A stretch of 64,000 nucleotides of DNA from Heterohyrax brucei (Eukaryota > Chordata > Mammalia > Hyracoidea > Procaviidae), in assembly GCA_028571685.1 (NCBI GenBank), contig CM053146.1, positions 69,274,931 through 69,338,930 on the forward strand, written 5' to 3'. Within the stretch, counting starts at the first letter, position 1; each line of letters begins with the position of its first letter. This document shows, piece by piece, positions 1 to 10,442 of the stretch. The notes below the pieces were generated by a model that ran no database searches, was not told the DNA's origin, and saw nothing but the letters and a program-made list of their open reading frames with translations. The translations under genes and the position numbers were made by a program.

Positions 1-713
1 GTAAATTGGTATTATATCAAGATTTCCAGTTAAGCTGAGTATAACAGTTTTTCAAAGTTCTTTCATCTGTGGAACATTTTTGACTCTCTAGTTAAAGCGT
101 TACACCAGTTTTCAAATTGTATATTAAATAATCTTCAATAAGTTTCTGTTACTGGCTTAATATGATTTTTTTTCATGTTTAAACACAAACTGCTTAACTG
201 GCCACTGTTACTTCTCTCTGGATTATCACAAAGTTTTCTACTCTAGTCTCCTTTCAGATTCTAAGCACAGTAACAAAAGAGATCATCTTACAATGAAAAT
301 CCTTCAATCCACTTTGTACTAAGAATAAATTGTAGATGCTTTGTCATGATAAGCCTAGACCATCAGGGTTTGATTTCTCTCTTTCAGCTTCTTTTCTAAC
401 CAACCTATGCCTCTTTTATTTGCCTTCTCTTGTTAGAATGTATCATTTCTCCTTTACCTCAGGACCTTTGGGATAATTGTGGTCTAAATTAACTTTTGCT
501 GTATGTTTTACTACTCTACTTTGAGCGAATTAGCAGTAAGTTACTAGTTTATGTGGTTGGCTATTCTCTCTAGTGGGGGATATAGATCGCTTAATGCCCT
601 ACTCTGATAACTGCAAAAAATATATATGAAAGAAACTGTTAATTACTTTCCACTTTTGTTTAATAATTTTATTAGTGGATTTGTTGGGGTTTCTTCCTAG
701 ACTGCTATCATCA
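1..713. other. AT-rich DNA, nothing recognised
   Basis: I see no coding frame with recognisable protein similarity and no repeat that I can name. The short open frames here lack family motifs. Confidence 0.5.
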
Positions 714-859
714 TGGAAACCCTCACAGTGTAGTACGACAGCTGTTAATGTCAAGGTTGGCAGTTCAAATCCACCAGGCACTCCTTGGAAAATCAGGTGT
801 GCCTATAGGGTTGCTGTGAGTCAGAATGGACTTGACAGCAGTGGGTTTGGGGTTTGGGG
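714..859 (+). repeat. AfroSINE-type SINE, decayed
   Basis: A tRNA-derived SINE in + orientation. The box-B-like stretch ggcagttcaaatccaccagg is followed by 'ctccttgg', the 'ctatagggttgctgtgagtc' block and a tail rich in ggtttgg. The head is damaged. Many copies of the same block order occur in this window, and this order is typical of afrotherian SINEs. It is non-coding; the head descends from a tRNA-type pol III promoter. Confidence 0.85.
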
Positions 860-924
860 GCCATCATTATTACTACAAAATTTTGTATCTCAACATATAT
901 ACTGTTTTATTTTACTTTCATGAA

Positions 925-1300
925 CTGAGTGGCTTAAAACACAGAAATTTGTTCTGGAGTCCAGAAATCTCAAATCAAGTGTTGGCCACTCTCCTCCAGA
1001 GGCTATGGGGGACAACCTGTTTCATGATTCCTTCACTTAGCTTATAGATGCGTACATCTCTGTCTCCATCTTTACATTGCCCCTCCTCTTTTTCTGTGTG
1101 TCTCCCCTCTCTATGTCTCCTGAAAGGATACTTTTCACTTAATTTTTGAACACACCCAGGTAATCTCAATTGATCTCCTCATCTCAAACTTCTTAGTTAC
1201 ACACAAAAAGTCCCTTTTTCCAAATAAAGTAACATTCATAAGTTCCGGGGAGTTGACATGAACATATCTTTTTGGAGACACCACTTAACCTACCATATAA
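925..1300 (-). mobile_element. MLT1-type (ERVL-MaLR) LTR fragment
   Basis: An old solo LTR fragment in reverse orientation. It runs from a 'cttaaaacacagaaattt' block through 'atctctgtctccatcttt' and 'ccaaataaagtaacattcat' to 'aacatatctttttgg', the order expected for the reverse complement of an MLT1-type LTR. A second copy of the same type is at about 34.1-39.4 kb. Divergence is high and no target duplication was found. Confidence 0.65.
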
Positions 1301-1425
1301 AACATTTTATTCATTTGACATTTTATAGTTTTTATGTTTATGGTTGTGTTCAGTTGTTTTGTTTTCATTTCAAAACCAAATCATTTGTGATGCCTTTAAT
1401 GCAGCTTAAATAATTGATGTGTATA

Positions 1426-1962
1426 TGAGGTCCAGCAACTAAGTTCACAAAGTTGTCCTAGCGAAAGTGTCAGATACCTCATTGCTGAATAGCACCATGG
1501 TTACCTTCCCTTGGGGACCTATGCACCTATGCCAATGTCTAGTCCATGCTTCAAAGCAACTTTGGAACTCTTTCTGGAATGGCCATTGTGCACAGTGGCA
1601 AGGTGGCAAGTTCGCAAACTTAATTGTATAGTTGTCTATCAGGGAGCCTTTAGCCAGGAAACAAATAACTCCCTACTTACCTGATCTGGCCCCCAGTGAG
1701 TTTTTTCTTTACCTGAAGATAAAGGAACTATTGAAAGGAAGACATTTTGATGGCATTCAGGACATCAAGGGTAATACAACAACAGCTCTGGTGGCCATTC
1801 CAGAAAAAAAGTTCCAAAATTCCTTTGAAGGGTGGACTAGACACTGGCATTGGTGCATAGCTTCCCAGGTGGAGTACTTGAAAGATGACTGTAGTGTTAT
1901 GCAGCAAAGAGATATGTAGCACTTTTTCCAGAATGAGTTTGTGAACTTAATGGGCAGTCCTC
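1426..1962. mobile_element. Mariner-type DNA transposon with long inverted arms
   Basis: Tc1/mariner DNA-transposon remnant of about 540 bp flanked by TA. The left end begins gaggtccagcaactaagttc; the right end, read on the other strand, begins gaggactgcccattaagttc. The similarity continues inward: 1427-1585 is an imperfect inverted copy of about 1785-1962. The centre carries the C-terminal part of a transposase. A full mariner is about 1.3 kb, so this is internally deleted or rearranged and cannot be active. Confidence 0.75.
1632..1919 (+). pseudogene. Mariner transposase C-terminal fragment
   Basis: The frame contains PDLAPSEFFLYLKIKELLKG followed by 'AIPEKKFQNSFEGWTRHWHWC'-like residues, which is the mariner transposase C-terminal region. 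The PDLAPS motif sits around the third acidic residue of the DD34D catalytic triad. The N-terminal DNA-binding region and the first two catalytic acids are missing. The ATG at the start is incidental, because family members run on upstream. This is a dead transposase piece, not a host gene. Confidence 0.75.
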
Positions 1963-4429
1963 AGATTCAAACTTAATTTTAAAAGTATATTTAACCTATT
2001 AGATCTTATGATCAGGAATTGCTATTGAATTCAGATGATCTGATTGCAAAATCAGTAGATTTTCTTTCCTAAGGCAAACGTTGACTCACTGGGTATAGGA
2101 AAACAAATGTCCTTTGCTCTCTAACAGGCTCATTTTCTTGATGTAAGAAGAGGCTGAGGTAATGTCTATCAAAATCAGCTGTATCACATTACAATCATTT
2201 GTAGTACACTGTCAATGAATTAATGTTTTAATAGGGGAAAATGCACTAAAGAAATGTGCAAATTTCAAATAATAATTGGGGCAATATGGTAAATTGAGCA
2301 TCCAAGATTCTCTTTCATGTATCTTTTTTGTTCTCCATACCGAGGAAGAACTCTTACATATAAAAGATAAAAAAAAAAAAAAAAAAAAATCTGTATCATT
2401 TACATATTCAGTGATCTTTGATAGAAATAGAGCCTAATATTTGCTAGCTGAAATTTTTACAGATTACAGCTGAGTTAGTTCATTGCTTACAAGGACGATT
2501 ACATTTCTGTCTCTCACTTTTTAAATCAGAGTTAGGCAAGTTATCTTCTTAAGGATAAAAGGAAGTATACTTGGAGTTGGGAAGTCAGACTAAGGAGGAA
2601 GAAAGAAAATTAGGGAGGGAAACACTGGTTTCAAGTGTGATTAGTTAGAAACAAGGAACCTAATATTGTAAACAAAGAAGTAACAATTCAAAACTGCTCT
2701 GTATATATGGAAAAAAGAAAAAAACAACTGTTTTTAAAGTGATATTTAAAGGGAAAAAAATAACAGTGTGATGCATTTTTATTTGGTTTGATATTAAAGG
2801 TTGGAATTTAGGAATAATTTTTATTTCTAACTCAACCCTGAAGGAAATGTTTGGTCATCCTAGCATTAAACATCTTATCAAAGCCATTGCAGTCCACGGT
2901 TTCTACACATGGATTGGTTAAGAGCTATTTGACCTAGTCAGTGAGTATTTGTGTCTCTGGTTTTTGGTTTTAACAGTGGGCAAATATCTGTCACTCATGT
3001 TCTTCATATTGATAATGAAACAAGGTGGCTGATTTTCCCATCTGGTAGTAAAGCAAACACTTAGAAAGGCATATTGGCTGTATCACAGCAGTAGTCATTC
3101 ACCAAATTGTATTTAAGTTGCTTGAATTAATTTCCTCTTCCTTGATTTCCAGCTCTCCAGTAGTTGAGTTACTAATTTACTAGCAGGGAATGACCCAGTC
3201 ACAGCAGACAAATGAGGAAATTCTGGGCAATCGGTTGTTTAAGAGAAACTTTTTATTTAGCAAGGATTAGACATGATAGCTTAGTCCTAAAAAGAAAAAT
3301 AGATGGTAAAAGTAAGTTGGAAATTGTTGGATCAGAAGAGGAAAATAGGAAAGTGTGTTTTGTGTGTATGTTAACATATGTTAACTTGAGAATGTTTAGG
3401 ACCCATGAGAGTGAAAACACAGGGATGTGTTGGAATCTATTTTGCAGTTTTAGCTGTGTTGTCTCAATGTACTGTTTCTGACCATTTCCAGTTCTTTCTC
3501 TCTTACACATCAGCAACAGGATTTACTCAATGTCATTTCCAGCATTTTCACAAGTAATGCTTTAAGAGTCAACATTAAAAAAAAAAAAAAAAAGTTTCTC
3601 AATTCCAGGCTACTGATACTTTTAGCAGCCAGAAAATACTTTCTGAAAATCATTTCAAAGACCGTAATTTCTGAAATCCAAGAGACTAGCGTAAAGAAAG
3701 AAAACTGTACACTGTACGACACCAACATGGAGAAAGAACATTCATAAAACGAAGTGTGTGTGATTTAATCTGACCATTTACCTTTTGAATGCAACTTCAT
3801 TTTATCTAAAAATCTTGGCTCTCTTTTATTCATTCTTAGGAGAATCAAGCTGTTTCCCAATTATTTTTTTAGGTAGCAACGTTGTTTCTAGGAAAGCTAA
3901 GATAAAGGTTTTCTTTGAGTAAAAACAATCCTTTTATTTATTTGGCTGTCAGAGTCCATCTCCTTCTGAGGTTTGCATTTGACTTTTAAAGCATTTGTTC
4001 CTCAGTTCTTGAAAATGTGGAGATAAAAATAAATTTATGGATTTATTTCTATAGAAGGATGATACTTTTCCCATTTTAAAAGAATCAAGTATATTACAAC
4101 TGAAGGAATCTGGTTTTCATTCAATGCATCAGTGTGTATCAGAATGTACTGGTATAGGTATCTGTACTGTTGTCTTTATCCCCTCCAAGGAAAGAAGTGT
4201 GTAATGTACAGGTTAGTCATCACAATCATCATTATGGATCATAAGAATGGAAAAATGCTGAGGAATCTGTTAAAAATGGAAAAGAAAAATCAGATCTGCA
4301 ATCTTAACCATTTAGAGCTTTGAGATCTCATAAATCAAGCTTCATTGAATCTGGTACGTATTTCATAACTCTCCAGAGAAAATCTAAAAGCCAGGGCACT
4401 CTAGGATGAGCTGTGGATGATTCAGTAGG
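1963..4429. other. AT-rich DNA, no feature recognised
   Basis: Only simple A-runs stand out (about 2370-2388 and 3577-3593). The open frames at 3212-3481 and 3253-3516 overlap on opposite strands and have low-complexity composition with no motif. I do not support any as a gene. Confidence 0.5.
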
Positions 4430-4708
4430 TGGCACAATTTTCACTGAGTCAGTGCTGAACTGATGCCCCAGCATGGTATGAGGGGGCACTGCACTGCTGG
4501 AGGTGTCGTCTAATGGATGAGGGTAAAACCAAGGTCCTGACCACCAGCAGTTATTAAAAATCCCATGGCACTTTTCAAAAGAGTAAAGATGATGTTAAAC
4601 CCTGTGTCCTGGCTAATTTCCAAATTGGGCAATTATATTCTGCCTACTTAAAATTTCCCTGTAATTTTAGTTGGATAATATATTCTCTATATTCTGCCCT
4701 ATGCATTT
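4430..4708 (+). repeat. Ancient vertebrate-type retroposon remnant
   Basis: This block has a recognisable order: 'gggggcactgcactgctgg', 'taatggatgaggg', 'aaaaccaaggtcctgac', 'attaaaaatcccatggcac', 'aaaagagtaaagatg' and 'ttggataatatattctc'. It resembles an old SINE/LINE 3'-end sequence that I recall from widely separated vertebrates, including fish. I cannot name the Repbase family with certainty. It is well preserved for its age next to the surrounding DNA. Confidence 0.5.
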
Positions 4709-6514
4709 ACTGTTTCTAGCTTAGAGGTGGATGCTTTTCTATGGTGAGAAAAGTGATGCTTCTTTGAAAAATGTCTTGCAAGGTCTGGGATGAGGGGATG
4801 AAAGGTACCATATTAGTTTGTTTCTCCTGTGATTAGGCTGACTATAAGAAAATTACCAAATAAGTGTCTTTAAAAATAGCCTCGTCAGGTACTCAAAGGT
4901 GCTATGCTTGCAAAGGTTTTGAAGATGGATATTTTAATTCTATTAAGTTGTGACTAAGAAATGAGGCTTCACTTGAAGTGAATATATTATGTAAATATTA
5001 ACAATTTAAGCATGAAATTATAGGCATTTAATAAGAATAATTAAATTTTCCAACAGTTGCCTAGCAAGGCTTATCACAGTCACTCTTAAAACATTAGTCA
5101 CCATATCATTTTTACTTATATTAGAATTTTTTGTAAATCGGGTAACTGAGAAAAGACAAGATCACTGTTGGGGAACAAATGGGAAATATTTCCAAAAAAT
5201 AGGTAAGTAAAATCAAAATCTTGGTTACTGTACTCTGAATTTAGAGAAAGCCTGTGGAAGGCTCTTAGGGAAGAAGATCAATAGTGGGTTTGGATAAGGT
5301 CAGACTTGTGCTTTCTAAATATGTTTCCATGACCAGCTTCACACAATACTCCTGAATCAACCCCATTTTTAAAAAATGAAGAAGTTAGTGTTATAGATTG
5401 TAATGTTTGCATTTATGGTATTGCTATTTCTTGCAAAAGCAAAATATCAGTCTAATCTCTTAGAGAGCTTTCAGTGACTTTCAAGTGTTACCTCTTTTTA
5501 CAGAATGTTTACAACTAGTCTCAAAATGCTATAACATCAAAGGTGTTTGTATCTAGGAATGAATTAATTTTAATTGTATTACAGAAGCTAACTTATTTGA
5601 GTCATTCTGCTGTACAGATATATTAAAAACTTATTTTGTACTTATTAATAACCCACTTAATACAAGAGAATGCTTGAAAGAAGGCAAGGAATCTGGAACA
5701 CTCAGATGTTACTAATTCATATGGTAAATAGAGTAATTCTGTTTTTTGTTAACCATATAGTTGGTGAATAAATAAATCAAATGGAAAGAATCTTTAGAAC
5801 TTGGACTTGTCTTAAGCAGAAAATAGTATGTTTTCAGCCTAGTTTTGCCAACTACTTCAGACTTTACTAAATAACAAAAGTTTACTTTGTAGTAGAGAAA
5901 ATAGTCACTCTGATCACTTTATCTTTTTAGTATGCAGCCCAAAGGATTCAGAAAAAGATTACATTTACCGTAATTAACATATATGTAAATGGAGATCATG
6001 GCTATGAATGATAAATTTTCATAGCAATTTAAACCTTGTACAAATTAATCAACCATACAGACACTTGATTAATGAAAGGCAGTGTCACTTTAAAATGCAA
6101 CATGTTAATATATATTACTGTTATCACAGATCAAAGAATCTTTAAATATAAACCAATTAGAACAAAATCCAGTCTATTTTTTTTAACAAATTTAATTCTC
6201 ATGTAATTATGCTAATGTGTTTGGAAAAAAATAATTTTATTTAGCTTTATGTTACTAATTTTAGTGAAAAGTCATCCAAATGAATTTTGGCTGTTTCATT
6301 ATAGTGATTATATTCCCCAAATTGTGTAAGATGAATGTTCAAAGACAATACCAAATTAGACACAAGATATTAATTCATATGTCATCCTAAATATAGAAGT
6401 TTTCTTCTAGTTCCTCATTTTGGGGCTCAGTGAAAGTGCTATATTAAAAACATTAAACAAGTACCAAATGACTGATAACCAGTACAGTGTTTGTGATAAA
6501 ATCTCTCGTGCTAC
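4709..6514. other. AT-rich DNA, no feature recognised
   Basis: No open frame of meaningful length on either strand and no repeat that I can identify. Probably old decayed sequence. Confidence 0.5.
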
Positions 6515-6560
6515 TTTATGGTCTTTATGAGTCAAAATCAGCTTGATGGCAGTCGTTTTT
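6515..6560 (+). repeat. AfroSINE 3' tail fragment
   Basis: Only the SINE 3' end is present: 'tatgagtcaaaatcagcttg' then 'atggcagt' and a T-rich tail. Such 5'-truncated copies are common in this window. Confidence 0.55.
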
Positions 6561-7114
6561 TATTTGTGTGTGGGTAGACTTGAATGCATTAAGAATAATT
6601 AACATTTTCACAGTAAAAATAAATGCATAACTTCTAGAAAATAAATCTTTTTAAAAAAATAAGAAATGTGTTTTACTATGTAAGTATGCATTCAAACTGT
6701 GTCTAAAACTTTTGCTATTTCTAATGCACCTTTCTGTGCAAGCAGAAGTTAAAAACAAACGTCTTCTACTTTACAAAGTCAATGTAGTTTTGTTTTACCA
6801 GGTAGATTCTACAGGCACTGATTTTCATCAGTAATTTAGAAGTCTAGTCTGCCACCAGATTTCGCCATTTAAATCAATACACTGTATAATGAACTGCTTG
6901 ACAAAGGAACAAATCAAGAAAACCAGCAGGTTTACTAGACAGGAGAATAAAATACATGTAACTCTAAGTTCTATGCTGTACTTCTAGTACCTAACTATAC
7001 TCAATATAGCCAATAATTGTTGCATTTTTGCTGTGTGCCATCTGTTGTATTAAGAACTTGAAATTCTTAAAATATAATGCATTTGTTTGTGATTTAATTA
7101 TGAAATCATTTAAT

Positions 7115-7225
7115 CGTAGTAACACAACTATCAAGAGAATTATTAACTCACACAAGTAGTAAGCCATAAGACTAGAATTTTGGTCTCAGATCTTGCTCCT
7201 TTCAGTTTGTGTTCTTAAACCCTAT
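7115..7225 (-). repeat. MIR, reverse orientation
   Basis: The order 'cacacaagtagtaagccata', 'agactagaattttggtctc' and 'tgtgttcttaaac' matches the reverse complement of the MIR core SINE. It is old and diverged. The call is from motif order only. Confidence 0.5.
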
Positions 7226-7491
7226 GTCTTCCTGCCTTTCCATGGCAGTGTAGCATTGTTTGTCTTCATATCTATAACTTAAGCAGTCTCGTCAGAGCCA
7301 TGGTGCTGCTTATGTTGGTACTGGACCACACTTTGAGGCCAATTGCTAGTGCACTACGAATTCCATAAAAGGGTTAAATCACTTACAGCATCATGAACAG
7401 GGGCGAGTTCAGTTAGTCTTCTGGAATTGTAACAAACCTGCCTCGAATCCACCTCTTTTGCAGCAAATATGTAAGGAAAATAGATAGAGGG

Positions 7492-8005
7492 TGTCATGGT
7501 TTGAATTATGTCTCCCCAAAAATATGTGTAGCCACGTGGCTGGGATATGATTCCCAGTATCTTGGGACTCTCCTCCATTGTGTGGTTTTGCTAAATTGTA
7601 TGTTAAAGCATTAGGGTGGGGATGTAGATTCCCACATAGAATTACTTCCCTGCCCTGCTGTAGGGGGCGTTTCCCCGGAGCATGGCTTGCCCCACCCTTG
7701 ATGCTTTCAGCTTGCAAGAGATAAAAGGAAAAGAGAAACAAAGGACAATTGAGAACCTCGCTTTGCAGCACCAGGAGTAGAGCCCGTCCTTCAGACCAGA
7801 GGTTCTGGTGCCAAGATGCTCCTTGGACAAAGACTGATGCTATACCGGACTTTCCTCCAGAGCCGACAAAGGAAAAGCCTTCCCCTGGAGCGATCACCCC
7901 AAATATGGACTTGCAACCTACCGGACTGTGTAAGAATATACCTTCCTTTGTTACAGCCATCCACTCTGTGGTATTTCTATTAGAGCAGCCTAGCTGACTA
8001 AAACA
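7492..8005 (+). mobile_element. Solo LTR, MaLR-like family, copy 1
   Basis: A 514-bp LTR starting tgtcatggtttgaattatg and ending ctgactaaaaca (TG...CA). It is flanked by gaggg (7487-7491) and gatgg (8006-8010), a 5-bp target duplication with one change. A TATA-like box (ataaaagg, from 7721) and a poly(A)-signal relic (aatata, 7935-7940) set the orientation as +. The 5-bp duplication and the start sequence suggest an ERVL/MaLR relative. No internal retroviral genes accompany it. The 183-aa reverse-strand frame at 7409-7960 is an antisense shadow of this LTR, not a gene. Confidence 0.85.
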
Positions 8006-8035
8006 GATGGCTAAAACACCACCCAGCCTAATTAG

Positions 8036-8720
8036 TTATTAAATGAGCACTTAACAGTATGACCGGAAATCATAAAGTGCTAGTGATACTACAGTGAACA
8101 AAACTCTAATCTTTAAGTCTGTGGTAAAATGAGGAAGACAGAACAGTAAATGACCAATTATACTACATTGTTATAAGTAATGTTGTAAGGGCTAATTCAT
8201 GATGCAGTGGGAGTATGTAGGTAGACCCCAAGGATGCTGGTTATTAATGAAAACAACAGATACCACTAAATAACAGTTGTTTAAACCAATTTATTTCCCT
8301 CTGACATGTTAATTCATGATTAAGAACATCTAGCACTACTATAAGAGCTCCATAAAGTCATAAATCAGGCATCATCCTTTCAACTCAATACCACACCATC
8401 CCTAGAATGTGATCCTCATTCTCATGGTCCAGGGTAGGCTGTTAGAATCTACCTTTCACATGTGTCTTTTAAGGAAGAGGATGAAAAAAAGAAATATGGC
8501 TCAACCAATCTCCTTTGTTAAGAAGATCCACCTGAAGTATTATTAAACATCTCCCTTTACATTCCACTGGCCAGAGTTAAGTCAGAAGACCATACAGTTC
8601 CAAATGAGGCTAGGAAATGTTACTTATGTTAGCATCCAATGTGCTAATTTTTTTCTGCCCTAGTCTTCCCAACTTTCCTTTTCAGCAGTCTGAAATGTTT
8701 GCTACATTATCTGTCTAGAA
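8036..8720. repeat. Old mammalian interspersed repeats
   Basis: Two old repeat-like stretches. 8036-8240 carries 'atgagcactta', 'acagtgaacaaaactc' and a run resembling the abundant 'tgagcacctac...gtgaacaaaa' mammalian repeat also seen near 9.45 kb. 8260-8720 carries 'ttatttccctctgac', 'cattctcatggtccaggg' and 'attccactggccagag', an order I recall from another mammalian-wide repeat. I cannot name either family securely. Confidence 0.4.
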
Positions 8721-8895
8721 GGTAGGACATAGATTCTCATTGCTTTCTATATCTGAGATATTGTCAGTAAACACAGGATATCTTTTCATTGAAACTTAAA
8801 AGTATGTGTAGAAAATGCCATCTACAAGGCATTCTTAAGAGAAAAAAAAAATTTTCTTTTTATGACCCTTGAATCTCAAATTACCGTAATAATAG

Positions 8896-9388
8896 TGTCA
8901 TGAATTCAATTGTATCTCCCCAAAAATATATGTAGCAATTTGGCTATGGCAGGATTCCTGCAATTGTGTGATATTCTCATACGCTGTAAACACTGCCTCT
9001 ATGAGGTTAACGAAGGAGGATGGGCAATGTTGTGTTGGTGAGGCAGAATTCAATCTATAATATTGTATTGTAGCCTGAGGCAACCTCTTGGGATATAAAG
9101 GAAAGGGAAGCAAGCTGACAGCTGGGGACCTCATGTTATCAGGAAAGAAGCAATGCCAGGAGCAAAGCCTATCCTTTGTACCCAGGCCCCTGTGTCTCAG
9201 AAGCTCCCCTTCCAGAGAAAAATTGACAAGAAGGACCTTCCTCAAGAGCTAACAGAGAGAGCCTTCTTCTGCAGTAGATGCCCTGAATTTGAACTTGTAG
9301 CCTTCTGGACTGGGACAGAAAAATTTCTCTCTGTTAACACCATCCACTTGCAGTATTTTTCTTACAGCAGCACTGAATGATTAAGGCA
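8896..9388 (+). mobile_element. Solo LTR, MaLR-like family, copy 3 (older)
   Basis: A 493-bp diverged relative of the LTRs at 7.49 and 20.37 kb. It starts tgtcatgaattcaattgta and ends 'gattaaggca' (TG...CA). It is flanked by aatag (8891-8895) and aataa (9389-9393), a 5-bp duplication with one change. The TATA-like box is better preserved here (tataaagg, 9094-9101). More substitutions than in copies 1 and 2 imply an older insertion. The 115-aa reverse-strand frame inside it is a shadow. Confidence 0.75.
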
Positions 9389-9427
9389 AATAATATGAAA
9401 TTTTAAGGATTTGACTATCAAATACTT

Positions 9428-9700
9428 TTGTCATTCATGCCTCTGGTTATTTATTAAACCATAGATATATACTGAGTACCTGCTTTGTGCCAGACTATGG
9501 TCTAAGTGTTGGAAACACAGAAATGAACATTGTAGTAGAAGTCTTTCATAGAGCTAACATTTTAATGAGGGATGAAATACAGGAAACAAGCAAATAAATG
9601 TAAACATATTTGATATATTTCTAGGTGCTAAGATGAAAATATAACAATACCTGTGAGACTACTTAGATTGGTGCTGAAGGAACACAAATTTTAAACCAAA
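9428..9700 (+). repeat. Old mammalian interspersed repeat (unnamed)
   Basis: The order 'tactgagtacctgctttgtg', 'ccagactatggtctaag', 'gaacattgtagtag' and 'aaacaagcaaataaatg' is that of a very common mammalian repeat (L2/MIR era). The family is not assigned. Confidence 0.45.
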
Positions 9701-9807
9701 CCTGAATGATGCAGAGGAATCAGTCATGTAAATATCTGTGGATAGAGTTCCTGAAAGTGGAAACATCTAACGAAAGACCCTTTTGTTACATTAAAAAAAA
9801 AAAAAAA

Positions 9808-9971
9808 GCTCATTGCTTTCAAGTCAGTTCTGATTCATAGCAACCCTATATGACGGAGTAGAAATGCCCCTGTAGAGTTCCCAAGGATTATGAGATAGAT
9901 TGGGACTAGTCAACCTTTTGATTAGCAGCCATCCCACTTAACCACTCCACCACTCCACCACCAGGGTTTCC
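9808..9971 (-). repeat. AfroSINE, reverse orientation
   Basis: Reverse-complement SINE: 'cagttctgattcatagcaac', 'cctatatgacggagtagaaa', 'ccttttgattagcagcc' and 'ccaccagggtttcc'. A direct triplication of 'ccactccac' near 9940-9960 is local slippage. Preceded by an A-run. Confidence 0.85.
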
Positions 9972-10442
9972 ACTTTGTAACCTCAGAAATAAGTGGGAAG
10001 CCAGTCAGGTCCAGGATCATTATCACCATTAAAAAAAAAAAAACAAAAAAAGCTCATTTATTTAACAACTACTCATGTTGCTACGGAAGACATTGTAGAA
10101 TATAAACAGAATAATGTGGCAAGCCGTTAACAAATGACCTAATAACTATTTCACTGTGAATATGTTTGCCATTAGCCATCCAGTGTCACAATGACTTTGT
10201 AGTTTCTGTTATTTTGTTAAAAGATGGTGTTAGCTGTGAACTAAATATCCATTTTGCTCTCAACCACTGGTACCCGTCTCACATCAGTACCTTTTGACTG
10301 CAGAAAGAAGAAACTCTTTGGGATGGGTAGAAATATAAAATGAGAGACTGATTCTCATTCAGGCTCTCTTCTTAAATGAAATATTTACAGAATAGTCATT
10401 TGGTACCTAAGAATATAGGTATTAAGTGACTTTATACTTTCT

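Noticed and set aside
7409-7960. 183-codon open frame on the - strand
   Set aside because: It lies entirely antisense to a solo LTR. The related LTR at 20.3-20.6 kb gives a similar antisense frame, so the similarity is repeat-driven.
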